Positions 42,121-51,391 of a stretch of DNA of 64,000 nt are shown one piece after another. The notes under the pieces were generated by a model, which ran no database searches, had not been told where the DNA came from, and saw nothing but the letters and a program-made list of their open reading frames with translations. The position numbers were made by a program, and so were the translations under genes. The stretch's first letter is position 1. The number at the start of each line of letters is the position of its first letter. Origin of the DNA: RHLJ01 sp965247355 (lineage in GTDB: Bacteria > Bacteroidota > Rhodothermia > Balneolales > Balneolaceae); NCBI GenBank assembly GCA_965247355.1, contig OZ252011.1:2542001-2606000 (forward strand), written 5' to 3'.

Positions 42121-43629
42121 CTATTCACATGAGCCATCAAAGCAGAGTTCGTTTTTTAAAAAATAGTCCAGAAATTCATCGACTGTTTCATCTCCATCAA
42201 CAAAACGTAAATCTATTCCAAAATAAACCAAAGTTCCTTCCGGGTTTTCAAGAGCAATGTTTTTAACTCCTTCAAAAGATTCAGACCCTCCTGTTACTAA
42301 TCTTGCTCTCATCTCTGCTTCGTACAGAGGGATTGTACCAAACCCAACTTCAAAAGAATACACTGAAGTAATATTTTGGGTAGTTTTTAAGACAGGAAGT
42401 GAACTGTTTTCAACAGGTGTAACCTCAGTATTTCCACGTATTAGAGGGCCTGTTTGCAAACCTGAAAAAGAGGCGAATTCGGTTATAGGTAATAAATTAA
42501 GAAGTGGGTCTGAAGAAGCTAAATTTTTCGCGGGTATATTTATAAACAGAGTGCCACCATTATCAAAAAAGTCTTCAAGGATTTCCTGGGCATAAGTAAG
42601 GTTCCGGTCCAAATCATTAGAAATCCAGTAAATATGATCCCACTGTGCCAACGTTCTAATTAAAGTTGGATCTATTACAGAAGGAAAGTTTCCTGAGAGA
42701 GGCGCTTTTCGACCACCGCCATAATCCGCTTCATCACCAATATCCCAATAATCATAATTAGTAATTCCAACCGAACTTAACTGTTCACTGTGGTAATTAT
42801 AGATATCCGTTTTATTGGATAGGTCCACATCATTCAAAAACAGGATGTCTGAGGTTTTATTCTTCACGTACCAACTTACCGAGTCCACTTCACTTACTGC
42901 CCCAGCCTGATCAACTGTTCTGACATAAAAAGTATTAAGTGCATCCAGCATTACCCCGTCAATCTCAATATCTGTTTGGGTAAAATTTCTTCCCCTGAAA
43001 ACACTTGTACTATTTTCGCTGACAAGAATTGAAATAAATATTCGGTCGCTGTCCTCAATTGGGATTTCCGTCCAGGTCCCATTCTTGTCGTTAAACGCGA
43101 TCTCAGTTTTCTGAAGATTCACTAATCCATCCGGATCATTTATCTGCCATTCAAAACTATTGATATTGAAAGTTGTGTCTGCAGGAGCCGTCGGATCTGA
43201 AGGTTTTGTTGGAACATTAATTTGCACAGTCGGATCTGAGTTTCGAATCGGATATACAACTTCTGCACCAATCCTGTCAACAGCTCCATCGTTATCAATC
43301 GCTCTTACTTTGAACAGAACATTGTCTATATCCTGACCAAAAGAAATTGGAAGCACAAACACGCTATCAGTTTTCTGGGTAAAAGACCACGCACCTTCAG
43401 ATGTGTCATTTATGGCGTATTCATACCCCACAATGAACCCATCGGGATCGTTTCCCCACCACGAAATATTAATCTGACTTGATAGTCGCTCGTTTTCTCC
43501 TCTGTCGATATTACTAACAGTGAGAAAAGTTCGCGGAGGTTGGTTTTCTAATTCTGAGCCACCTAAAGATGTATCACATCCGAAATAGATAATCGAACTC
43601 GCTAATAATATGAAAACTAGTTTTTTCAA
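42121..43629 (-). CDS. Lipoprotein with Ig-like domains and C-terminal GATase-like fold (function unknown)
   Basis: A 502-residue lipoprotein of unknown function. The TTG at 43629 is chosen as start: it gives LKKLVFILLASSIIYFGC, a clear lipoprotein signal, whereas the longer frame begins inside a terminator hairpin (43660-43685). Residues about 30-240 contain fibronectin- or Ig-like strands (WWGNDPDGFIVGYEYAIND, FEWQINDPDGLV). The C-terminal half has a Rossmann-like part with DILFLNDVDLSN, WDHIYWISNDL and FFDNGGTLFINIPA, compatible with a ThuA/GATase1-like fold, a possibility I cannot settle. It lies after the T9SS gene and directly before the TonB gene. Confidence 0.65.
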   Translation of the reverse strand: MKKLVFILLASSIIYFGCDTSLGGSELENQPPRTFLTVSNIDRGENERLSSQINISWWGNDPDGFIVGYEYAINDTSEGAWSFTQKTDSVFVLPISFGQDIDNVLFKVRAIDNDGAVDRIGAEVVYPIRNSDPTVQINVPTKPSDPTAPADTTFNINSFEWQINDPDGLVNLQKTEIAFNDKNGTWTEIPIEDSDRIFISILVSENSTSVFRGRNFTQTDIEIDGVMLDALNTFYVRTVDQAGAVSEVDSVSWYVKNKTSDILFLNDVDLSNKTDIYNYHSEQLSSVGITNYDYWDIGDEADYGGGRKAPLSGNFPSVIDPTLIRTLAQWDHIYWISNDLDRNLTYAQEILEDFFDNGGTLFINIPAKNLASSDPLLNLLPITEFASFSGLQTGPLIRGNTEVTPVENSSLPVLKTTQNITSVYSFEVGFGTIPLYEAEMRARLVTGGSESFEGVKNIALENPEGTLVYFGIDLRFVDGDETVDEFLDYFLKNELCFDGSCE

Positions 43630-43659
43630 GCCTTGAAAACGTAAATGTATTGTAAAAAG

Positions 43660-43685
43660 AAATGAGGCGTATTCCAGCCTCATTT
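43660..43685 (-). terminator. Intrinsic terminator after the 901-residue T9SS gene
   Basis: On the reverse strand AAATGAGGC pairs with GCCTCATTT around an 8-base loop and is followed by TTTCTTTTT. It sits 15-40 bases downstream of the T9SS gene stop and just before the TTG-start lipoprotein gene, so it probably attenuates rather than fully ends the operon. Confidence 0.6.
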
Positions 43686-43699
43686 CATTAATAAAAATT

Positions 43700-46405
43700 T
43701 TATTTGATAAGCATCATTTTTCTGATACTTGTAAATGCACCAGCTTCTATTCGGTAAATATACATACCACTAGATAGTTGTGATGCGTCAAACTGAACAT
43801 TATGGGTACCTGCGTTCATAGATTTATCAACCAGTGTAGCCACTTTTCTTCCGAGCATATCGTATACATTCAATATTACATTTGAAGTAGCAGGTAAATC
43901 AAAAGAGATACTTGTACTTGGATTGAATGGGTTTGGATAGTTTTGCTTCAGATCATACTTCTCTGGTAGTCCGCTAACTTCTTCGTTATTAACAGTCATT
44001 CCTCTTTCAAGGTTCAAAGAATAGTATGTTGCAGGGAAGCTGAGTAAATCTTCATCAAATCCGGAAGAAACATCCAGTGTATCATTTCCATCGCTTACAC
44101 GAACGTTCCACACGAAATCAGCAGATTCACCAACTGCTAAACCAGCACTTTCAAGAAGGCCATCTACGGTAGCAAAATCAAGGAGTACTTCAGTATCAGC
44201 GCCTTCATTGTTAGAAGTAACTGCAACTACTTCTACTGTATCAGCAGTATAAAGTACCCACTCGTAAGTTAAGTCGTTACCATCGATATCTTCAGTTGCA
44301 GTCCATGTAACAGTAATATCATCAGATACAACAACTTCAGCTTCATCAGCAGGCGCAGTAAGTCCAAATACAGGGTCTGGAATTGTCCAGTCATCGGATA
44401 CAACTTCTTCAACACTTCTGAGGTTCATTTTTGGATTTCCAAATGAAAAGTTGAGGACACCTGTTAGTGATTCAATAACCGCTCCGGTTTTTACGAAATC
44501 ATTAAGTGTTTCACCATAAGTTAAACTTCCAAAGCTTGTCCCATCATCAACTCGCAGGCCATCTCCTGCTTCTAGCGTATCAACAGAAGCTTCTCCACCT
44601 TGGCGTGAACCAAATTCCCATTCACCAAAGTCTCTGCTACCATCAGCCTGGTTTGTAGTTACTTTAACATCTGCAAAAGTAAGAAGCATACCTTCGTATT
44701 CTTCAGAACCTGCTGCTGTCGCCGTAACATCCTGAGTTAATAAGGCTACAGCAAGAGTGTCGAGCATATCATTTGTAGTTTCAAGCACTTCAAAATCACT
44801 TAGTGTAACAGAAGTAACACCGAAAGTTTCACTAACTTCGATTTCATTAACCTGAAGCATATCGCCTCTGCTTAGTTGCTCTGTGTCACTATCGGGGTCT
44901 ACAAAAATTCCAGACCACTTAGCTGCTTTATCCTGGATTGAAACAAAACCATCCTGTAGCGAGCTTGCCACTACAGTTGCAGTAAAGTTAACAGGGATCG
45001 CACCGCTTCCGGCAAGAGGACTATCTCCACTCATTCCATCAGCCGTCTTTTGAATAAACTCAATAGCGGTAACTTCCTGATCAAGAACAAAAAGCCCTTC
45101 TGCGCCAGTGTTAGGATAGCGACCATTTTTGCCATCGCTACCATATAATTCAAAATATAGAGATGCACTTGTTAGTTCTTCAAGTTCAGGAAGCGTTCCT
45201 GTAAAGTCATCTCCACTTTTTGTGAGAAGGAATGTTGTATCAATCTCACCAGCAGTAAAAAATGCTCGAACTGAATCTACAGAAATACCTGCTTCCGGAC
45301 CTTCAGCTGTCATAGCAATATTAATAGGTGTTGCACTTGGAACAATTGGGCCTGCAGGATCAGTTGAAAAAGCAGTTACCTGAGGAGGTAATCCTGTTAC
45401 TACAAAGTCGTTTGGCCATACGAAACTACCTTCTCCATTTACAAAACGAAGCGGGTCACCATTTACATCTTTACCCCAGAAAACACCATCTTCAAATGGA
45501 TTAATACCAAATAATTCATCGCTGTTTGCGTCTGGTCTTACATTATCCGGATCGTCACCATTCACAAGAAGAAAACCGTTTACGTCTGCAATCGCACCAA
45601 CAGGAGGATTAAACTCTCCATCAACAGCTCTTCTCCAGTTGTAATCTGGGATACCATCGAGAGTACGGTACGCACTTCTGTCATTTCTGAAACGAAGTGA
45701 AGTATCATAACCATAAATTCTTGAACCATCAGCGTTCAATGCATAATCAACTCTACCACCAACAGCAGCAGTTCTGGAAACATTAGATATGGAAGCATCA
45801 ACTATGCGAACATAAGCATTGGAGTACTTTGGATAATTTGCAAGGTTAATTTCAAAGGTTCCATCTTCGTTAGCAATGTTAAGTTCGTCCAGGCTTACTT
45901 CCCAAGGATCTAATAATCCTGCAAGGTGCTCAAAACCACCGCCTTCTTCATTAACATTCCCTACCAATGTTGCACTTTCGGGACCAAATTGTGCGGTATT
46001 ATTAAAGAATGAAAGTGCACCTGTGATGTCTACAACATCACCTCGGTTGAAAGTCTCCATTAGCCCAACTGAAAAGTCTACAACCTGCATTGACATTCCA
46101 TCTCTTCCCATTGAATTAGCTGTAGTATCAATTACAAATACATGAACAGAGCCTATCGAATTATCACCTGAGTTATAACTTCTAATCCCAGAGCTTCTTG
46201 GGTAACTTTGAATTACTGCTGTAAAAGTTACTGTGGAATCATCCAATGGATGTTCTGAAATATCAGAAGCAACCTCTAATGGCTCCGGATAGGTATTTAA
46301 ATCTTTAATTGTAATCCTTTCTGCGTCTTGTGCAAAAAGAGAAACAGTTAACGCTGCAACCAGAAAAGTCGCAGTACTTAGTGTTTTTAGTAGCTTATTT
46401 CTCAT
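43700..46405 (-). CDS. Secreted multidomain protein with T9SS C-terminal sorting domain
   Basis: A 901-residue secreted protein. Signal peptide MRNKLLKTLSTATFLVAALTVSLFAQ. The N-terminal and middle parts include OB-fold-like segments (VVDITGALSFFNNTAQFGPE, GVLNFSFGNPKMNLRSVEEV) seen in secreted nuclease-associated or lamin-tail-containing proteins, plus Ig-like strands around residue 720 (GLTAPADEAEVVVSDDI). It ends with the type A sorting domain: LKQNYPNPFNPSTSISFDLP, VYDMLGRKVATLVD and KMMLIK. The nuclease catalytic part itself is not seen. Function: surface or extracellular; substrate unknown. It is second in the operon. Confidence 0.82.
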   Translation of the reverse strand: MRNKLLKTLSTATFLVAALTVSLFAQDAERITIKDLNTYPEPLEVASDISEHPLDDSTVTFTAVIQSYPRSSGIRSYNSGDNSIGSVHVFVIDTTANSMGRDGMSMQVVDFSVGLMETFNRGDVVDITGALSFFNNTAQFGPESATLVGNVNEEGGGFEHLAGLLDPWEVSLDELNIANEDGTFEINLANYPKYSNAYVRIVDASISNVSRTAAVGGRVDYALNADGSRIYGYDTSLRFRNDRSAYRTLDGIPDYNWRRAVDGEFNPPVGAIADVNGFLLVNGDDPDNVRPDANSDELFGINPFEDGVFWGKDVNGDPLRFVNGEGSFVWPNDFVVTGLPPQVTAFSTDPAGPIVPSATPINIAMTAEGPEAGISVDSVRAFFTAGEIDTTFLLTKSGDDFTGTLPELEELTSASLYFELYGSDGKNGRYPNTGAEGLFVLDQEVTAIEFIQKTADGMSGDSPLAGSGAIPVNFTATVVASSLQDGFVSIQDKAAKWSGIFVDPDSDTEQLSRGDMLQVNEIEVSETFGVTSVTLSDFEVLETTNDMLDTLAVALLTQDVTATAAGSEEYEGMLLTFADVKVTTNQADGSRDFGEWEFGSRQGGEASVDTLEAGDGLRVDDGTSFGSLTYGETLNDFVKTGAVIESLTGVLNFSFGNPKMNLRSVEEVVSDDWTIPDPVFGLTAPADEAEVVVSDDITVTWTATEDIDGNDLTYEWVLYTADTVEVVAVTSNNEGADTEVLLDFATVDGLLESAGLAVGESADFVWNVRVSDGNDTLDVSSGFDEDLLSFPATYYSLNLERGMTVNNEEVSGLPEKYDLKQNYPNPFNPSTSISFDLPATSNVILNVYDMLGRKVATLVDKSMNAGTHNVQFDASQLSSGMYIYRIEAGAFTSIRKMMLIK

Positions 46406-46437
46406 AAGTCTTGTTTAGTTTATGTTAAGTGTTCGTA

Positions 46438-48582
46438 CTATTTAATTATCACAAATTTTCCAGTCTGAGTTGCTCCATTCGATAAGTCTTTTACCGAATA
46501 AAGATACAACCCGGTTCTTAAAGTCTGATTACTTTGTGAAAGTATATCCCAGGCATATTCTCCGCCTGAAAACGTTCTTGGAGTCCCGCTTTGGGTATCA
46601 AACCACTCGGTATCGCCGGAATATGATTGGCTTTCGAAATTAAATTCTGAGACAATATCGCCTGCTAACGTGTAAATTCTTATTTCAGCTCGCTCAGGCA
46701 GATTATAGAATATAATTTTTCGATTGTTTTCTCCGCTTCCATCCCATGCAGCATTCACTCGATAAGGGTTTGGATATACCCCGACTTTATTAGATTCACT
46801 TCCACTATCAAAATCGTCATTTACAGGAGTTCCGGGAAATACCCTCACAGAATTTATATTCGGACTGGTCTCAAGGGGATCCAATGCAAAAGTCTCACTT
46901 CCACCATCAAAAGATGTTACTGAAAACTGATACTGCCATCCACTCAATAGCCCGTCGACTTTATATCTGTACCAATATTCAACGGAGTCATCCTCATCGG
47001 CAAAAGTAACGGGATCCATTAATTCAACTTCACTGAATCCTGTATTAAAGCCGACCTCATTCCCGGTTTTGTCAAATTCCCTGATGACTCTTAGTGAAGG
47101 AAGGGCATCTTCCCCAAGTTCACTTCGGTATATTTTGTATCCTTCGAAATCAAGTTCATTAGTAACGGGATCTCTGGAAAGCTCAGCTGTTTTATCCCAA
47201 TACAATGTTACAGACCCTGACTCAAGAACCAATTTTACTCTTGGAGCATCTGGTGGAGTAGGGAATACAAAGCGATCAAGCGTCCCCGTATTGTTTGTAT
47301 CTTCTCCCGGGTCAAGGCGATTGTTATTGTTAGTATCATTTCCCTGAAATACACGAATTGCTGAATTAATAGTATTCTCAAGAATTTCTCTGGACTCTTC
47401 TGTATCAACTTCCTTAAAAACCTGACTTTGAAACTGATCCGGTTTTAATGCAGCAGCATATACAAAATAAACCTCTATAGACTCTCCGGGTTCAACTGAA
47501 GGATACGGTCCAATTGAAATCATAGAAAGATAATTACCCGATGCATTTTGCCCATCTTCTCTTAATGCTTCTCTTGCGGTTTGCCCACCCTGAACTGCTT
47601 CAAAGTCGAAAGGCGTAGACATTCTTTGGTACCTTTCTTCATCATTAGTAGGCTGATTGAATTGTCCGGTACCCGAAAAGAAAAGCCAATAGCTTGGGTC
47701 TACCATTGGAGTGTTATATCCGCTCGCTTCTAATTCATCATTAAAAGGGTGAAAAAATTCATCCCTGTAAATAGAACCAATGATCGATATTGAACCGTAA
47801 GTGTTTAGGCTTGGATCATCTGAGGAACCCGCATCAAAAGCATAGGTTGTATATAATGAATCCAAAAAACCCAACCCCCCTTTGTTAAAGAATTGTCCAC
47901 CGGTTTCTACATTTTCTGCGGTAACATTTCGTACAACCAAATCCGCATACATTCCAACAAATAAACTATCCCATGTAGCTTCAACAACATTATCATAAAG
48001 ATTGCTATTGTTGGTAATAGTGTATTTAAGAATTGAGAAGTTTTCTGTAAACGGGAAGCCCCAGTTAAAACTTTCCATTTTTACATCTGCACCAAGCGGA
48101 TCAGTGTGCCCTGAAATAGGTATGTTAGTCCCAGGAATAACAATATTACGATCTGTGAATTCAGCGATAATATCTTCATCACTAACCCCAATTCCTGTTA
48201 TCGCCTCACCTTCAACCCGCATTGTAGAGCTAGCCGTGAATTCATAACCCGCTCTACCTGTCTGGTATCCTGAAGGATCCGTAACTGCTGCACTTGAAAA
48301 TCTTAAAACCCCATCAGTATAGGCACCTATCCAAAGGCCTGCCTCAAAAAGGTGCTCCATGGCAGTATTACCACTATTAAGTGGGTACCGCATACTATTC
48401 CCTGATTGAGGATTGTTTCTTACATCAGGCTTACCAATTGTACCATAATTTGAAAGGGATAAACCTAGCTGACCTGTAGTGGTTTCTCGTCGTTCAAAGG
48501 GAAATTGTGCAAGTACTTGTTCGCTGGCCGTAAGAAGAGTCAGCAGTACAAAAACTGTTCTTAGTAAAAATTTTGCTAACAT
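46438..48582 (-). CDS. Secreted protein with FlgD-like/T9SS-type C-terminal domain
   Basis: A 714-residue secreted protein with signal peptide (FLLRTVFVLLTLLTASEQVLA). Most of it is beta-rich and unrecognised. Around residues 430-580 lies a fibronectin-like segment (APRVKLVLESGSVTLYWDKT). The C-terminus has VGVYPNPYRVNAAWDGSG, EIRIYTLAGDIVSEF and LRTGLYLYSVKDLSNG ending in KFVIIK, a FlgD-like or T9SS-type anchor domain. It also has an EF-hand-like loop, NDTNNNNRLDPGED, that may bind calcium. First gene of the leftward surface operon, preceded by about 70 bases of AT-rich sequence. Confidence 0.8.
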   Translation of the reverse strand: MLAKFLLRTVFVLLTLLTASEQVLAQFPFERRETTTGQLGLSLSNYGTIGKPDVRNNPQSGNSMRYPLNSGNTAMEHLFEAGLWIGAYTDGVLRFSSAAVTDPSGYQTGRAGYEFTASSTMRVEGEAITGIGVSDEDIIAEFTDRNIVIPGTNIPISGHTDPLGADVKMESFNWGFPFTENFSILKYTITNNSNLYDNVVEATWDSLFVGMYADLVVRNVTAENVETGGQFFNKGGLGFLDSLYTTYAFDAGSSDDPSLNTYGSISIIGSIYRDEFFHPFNDELEASGYNTPMVDPSYWLFFSGTGQFNQPTNDEERYQRMSTPFDFEAVQGGQTAREALREDGQNASGNYLSMISIGPYPSVEPGESIEVYFVYAAALKPDQFQSQVFKEVDTEESREILENTINSAIRVFQGNDTNNNNRLDPGEDTNNTGTLDRFVFPTPPDAPRVKLVLESGSVTLYWDKTAELSRDPVTNELDFEGYKIYRSELGEDALPSLRVIREFDKTGNEVGFNTGFSEVELMDPVTFADEDDSVEYWYRYKVDGLLSGWQYQFSVTSFDGGSETFALDPLETSPNINSVRVFPGTPVNDDFDSGSESNKVGVYPNPYRVNAAWDGSGENNRKIIFYNLPERAEIRIYTLAGDIVSEFNFESQSYSGDTEWFDTQSGTPRTFSGGEYAWDILSQSNQTLRTGLYLYSVKDLSNGATQTGKFVIIK

Positions 48583-48656
48583 ATACTACAATAATACGAA
48601 TCTATTTAACCAACTACACATTCCAAGCGTTCAATTTTACACTCAGATAACATTAG

Positions 48657-49340
48657 CTATTTGATAGCGCTTTTATAGAACTCAACTAGCTTTTCCTGAG
48701 GTGATCCGAGGTAATATCGAATCAAAATAATTGTAAAAATTAGTTGTAATTTCACAATTCCAACCTGCCTGTACTTTCTTGCCGATGTGGTAACAGATTT
48801 TGAGAGTATTTTGAATGAAGTTTTTTTCTTTATTCGCTTCACTATTTCCTGATCTTCCATCACAATATATTTTTCGTTGAATCCATTGATTACTTCGAAT
48901 AGATCTTTTTCTATGTACAAGCTCTGATCCCCGAATCGAAAGTAGTCGATATTAAATCGGGTAAACCAGCAATAGAACCTTAAAAGTGGATGATTATCAT
49001 CGAAAGATAAACGGTAGCATCCGGCTCCATAACCTTTTGAGACTGACTTTTTTATATCACTAAAAAATGTTTTTGGCGGATAAGTATCGGCGTGAAGGAA
49101 ATACAGAAGTTCCCCCTTTGCTTGCTTTGCTCCGAAATTCATTTGTGCCCCCCTTCCTCGCTTAGAACTTTCAACGAGCAAAGCGCTCGATTCTTGAACA
49201 ATTTTTTTAGTTGAGTCTGTACTTCCTCCATCAGAGATTATGATTTCAACTTTTTCTTTATCACAATTCTCTTTCAAATAGGGTATTAAATCCCCAATTG
49301 ATTCCTGTTCATTATATGTTGGGATGATAATACTAATCAT
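48657..49340 (-). CDS. TIGR04283-family glycosyltransferase (GT2)
   Basis: A 227-residue family 2 glycosyltransferase of the TIGR04283 (arsenosugar biosynthesis-associated) group. The N-terminal nucleotide fold has IIIPTYNEQESIGDLIPYLK, the DGGSTDSTKK motif, SSKRGRGAQMNFGA and FLHADTYPP (DxD-like). The tail is a hydrophobic segment (LIFTIILIRYYLG) plausibly membrane-attached. It overlaps the following-in-sequence TIGR04282 gene by 8 bases, so the two proteins are made together. The family name reflects genome co-occurrence with ArsS; no arsenic gene is seen here. Confidence 0.9.
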   Translation of the reverse strand: MISIIIPTYNEQESIGDLIPYLKENCDKEKVEIIISDGGSTDSTKKIVQESSALLVESSKRGRGAQMNFGAKQAKGELLYFLHADTYPPKTFFSDIKKSVSKGYGAGCYRLSFDDNHPLLRFYCWFTRFNIDYFRFGDQSLYIEKDLFEVINGFNEKYIVMEDQEIVKRIKKKTSFKILSKSVTTSARKYRQVGIVKLQLIFTIILIRYYLGSPQEKLVEFYKSAIK

Positions 49341-49956
49341 TAGTATCCAGCCTGCCTTTTACTCGTTCCCAATCTTCAATCGTATCTACATCATTTAACT
49401 TTTTAAGCAAAAATACGCTGGCATGTTCATTTTTAGCTTTTGCCAGTGTTTGTGAAAGCACGTTTTCGGTACTCCATTCTATTCCATCAAAAATTCCCGG
49501 AATATATTTCGACATACCTATGAGGTAGTATCCTCCGTCTTCAGCCGGGCCGATAACCAAATCATTTTCTCTTAGCTCTTCAAAAGCCTCTTCAATAACT
49601 TTCTGAGTTAATTCAGCACAATCACTTCCTATCAATATCACTAATTGTTTGGGATCTTCATCAAAACTCTCTTTCAATGCATTTTTCATCCGTTCCCCAA
49701 GATCGGCTCCGGATTGAAGTTTTTTTGCAAAATTCTTTAAATCCCAATCATCATTATTATCGATAAACTTTGAGTACCATACTTCTTTTTGAGCCTCCAA
49801 TTCGAGTATCAGATCTTTTGTATAAGCCAACAATTTTTTATAAATCGATAGAGCCTGGTCTTCACCTACAGATACCGCTAACCTGGTTTTAACAACTCCT
49901 TTTTTGGGATTCTTAATAAAAACTTTTACTGTTTTATTGGATAATACATCCGGCAT
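49333..49956 (-). CDS. TIGR04282-family glycosyltransferase-like protein
   Basis: A 207-residue nucleotidyl/glycosyl transferase-fold protein of the TIGR04282 (DUF2064) group. Signatures: FIKNPKKGVVKTRLAVSVGE near the start, LGERMKNALKESF, VILIGSDCAEL, AEDGGYYLIGM and NDVDTIEDWERV. These match the family that is paired with TIGR04283 in arsenosugar and related glycan loci. It is the first gene of the pair and overlaps TIGR04283 by 8 bases. Its substrate is not known. Confidence 0.9.
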   Translation of the reverse strand: MPDVLSNKTVKVFIKNPKKGVVKTRLAVSVGEDQALSIYKKLLAYTKDLILELEAQKEVWYSKFIDNNDDWDLKNFAKKLQSGADLGERMKNALKESFDEDPKQLVILIGSDCAELTQKVIEEAFEELRENDLVIGPAEDGGYYLIGMSKYIPGIFDGIEWSTENVLSQTLAKAKNEHASVFLLKKLNDVDTIEDWERVKGRLDTND

Positions 49957-49975
49957 AAAAAATAACTTTTAAAAA

Positions 49976-50005
49976 TTGGAACTTAAGCTTATCAGAGTAC
50001 TTTAA
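49976..50005 (+). promoter_or_regulatory. Putative promoter of the small beta-barrel gene
   Basis: TTG at 49976-49978, a 19-base spacer and TACTTTAA at 49998-50005, a partial match to the Bacteroidota -7 element. The ATG at 50038 is about 30 bases downstream. Confidence 0.35.
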
Positions 50006-50037
50006 TAAGGAAAACACTAACTAACCAAATTCAATCT

Positions 50038-50517
50038 ATGAATTTCAAGAAAACACTTTTATTCTCAATTGCATTAGCTTTTATAGCAACAACTTTTTCG
50101 GTAGGTACACAAGCACAAACTAAAGCTGAAAAGGGACAAAATGCTATTGGAATTATGATCGGAGATCCAACCGGAATCTCGTTTAAACATTGGACAAGTT
50201 ACAAAACTGCATTTGATGCAGGCGCTGCATGGTCTTTAGAGAGTAATGACGCTATTAGTCTTCATGGAGATTACCTATGGCATACTTATTTTGATGTAGA
50301 CAAAGGAAGTTTAGCATTTTATTATGGTATTGGTGCCCGAGCACTTTTTATAGAAAATGCTGATTCGAGAATCGGAGCAAGAATTCCTTTAGGTTTTAAC
50401 TATCTTTTTGAGGAGGTTCCCTTGGACTTATTTGTTGAAATTGCTCCAATTGTGGACTTAGTCCCAGATACAGATCTAAACGGAGATGGCGCCTTAGGGG
50501 TTAGATTCTACTTCTAA
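50038..50517 (+). CDS. Small outer-membrane beta-barrel-like protein
   Basis: A 159-residue secreted protein with signal peptide (MNFKKTLLFSIALAFIATTF ... TQAQ). The mature part of about 130 residues has alternating strands ending in an aromatic C-terminus, LGVRFYF, typical of OmpA/OmpX-like barrels. There is a GIGAR turn and DTDLNGDGALG, a possible calcium loop. No family was recognised with confidence. It is divergent from the glycosyltransferase pair and ends in a terminator hairpin that lies within the neighbouring reverse gene. Confidence 0.72.
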   Translation: MNFKKTLLFSIALAFIATTFSVGTQAQTKAEKGQNAIGIMIGDPTGISFKHWTSYKTAFDAGAAWSLESNDAISLHGDYLWHTYFDVDKGSLAFYYGIGARALFIENADSRIGARIPLGFNYLFEEVPLDLFVEIAPIVDLVPDTDLNGDGALGVRFYF

Positions 50518-50524
50518 ACTCAGA

Positions 50525-51391
50525 TTATTCTATGGGCAGGAGAATATCCTGCCCTTCTTTTACAAAGCTTATCTCTTCGAACTCTTCACCAAATTCTTTT
50601 TTAACCCTTTGATCTAATTCTGTTAGATAATTATCCGAACTGTCGGGATCATGATGAGTTAAAAGAAGTTTTCCAATACCCAAACCTTTTGTTTTATCGA
50701 TTACATTCTCCCAACAAGAATGTCCCCAACCTTGTCGCCTCTCATGTTGTTCGAAATTAAACTGTGCATCATGAATTAGCACATCTACATCTTTGATAAA
50801 CTCCTGAAATTTAACAATAAACTTTTTTGAACTATCTTCATCATCAATAGGTAGTTCATTGTCTGGAGCAAATACAATTACTTTTCCTCCTATTTCAAAT
50901 TTAAACATAGCTGTTTGAACCGTATGTTTAGCCCACATAAAATCTACCGAGAAGCCTTCGAAATTTATCTTTCCGGGGTAAAAAGTCTCGCAATCCATAT
51001 CAGCTTCAAGCATATCTATGGTTACGGGAAAGAAGGTATTAGACATATGGCCCTGAAGTATTTCTTTACAGCCAGCGCCATCCTGTGGAGGTAAGTATAC
51101 CCGGAACCAGCTATCAGAGTCATAAAAGGGCTTAAAAAATGGAAAGCCTTGTAGGTGATCCCAATGAGGATGTGTTATAAAAATCCTGCCTTTGGTTTTA
51201 TTTCCGGAAGCATCGAGCTTGTTTCCAAGGTTTCGAAGTCCGGTTCCACAATCAACAATCAGCAATTCGGGAATCAATTCTGACTCTAGTTGAAGACATG
51301 TAGTATTACCGCCAAATACCATATTTTCGGCGTTGGCACATGGAGTAGAACCTCTTACTCCCCAAAACTTTATTTTAATACTATTTGCCAA
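50525..51391 (-). CDS. Metallo-beta-lactamase-fold hydrolase (cAMP-phosphodiesterase/RNase Z-like)
   Basis: A 288-residue protein of the MBL superfamily with the typical zinc motif HPHWDH in FITHPHWDHLQGFP, then LLIVDCGTG before it, and FAPDNE, HDAQF and LLTHHD after it. It begins KIKFWGVRGSTP, the signature of a prokaryotic group often labelled cyclic-nucleotide phosphodiesterase or MBL-fold response hydrolase. The real substrate is unknown. The only start in frame is a TTG, with a stop two codons upstream. The last codons double as the terminator of the convergent barrel gene. Confidence 0.87.
   Translation of the reverse strand: MANSIKIKFWGVRGSTPCANAENMVFGGNTTCLQLESELIPELLIVDCGTGLRNLGNKLDASGNKTKGRIFITHPHWDHLQGFPFFKPFYDSDSWFRVYLPPQDGAGCKEILQGHMSNTFFPVTIDMLEADMDCETFYPGKINFEGFSVDFMWAKHTVQTAMFKFEIGGKVIVFAPDNELPIDDEDSSKKFIVKFQEFIKDVDVLIHDAQFNFEQHERRQGWGHSCWENVIDKTKGLGIGKLLLTHHDPDSSDNYLTELDQRVKKEFGEEFEEISFVKEGQDILLPIE
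50534..50561 (+). terminator. Terminator of the beta-barrel gene, inside the MBL coding region
   Basis: GGGCAGGA (50534-50541) and TCCTGCCC (50547-50554) form a perfect 8-bp stem with a 5-base loop, followed by TTCTTTT. It lies 17 bases after the barrel gene stop and within the last codons of the reverse MBL gene. Confidence 0.75.
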
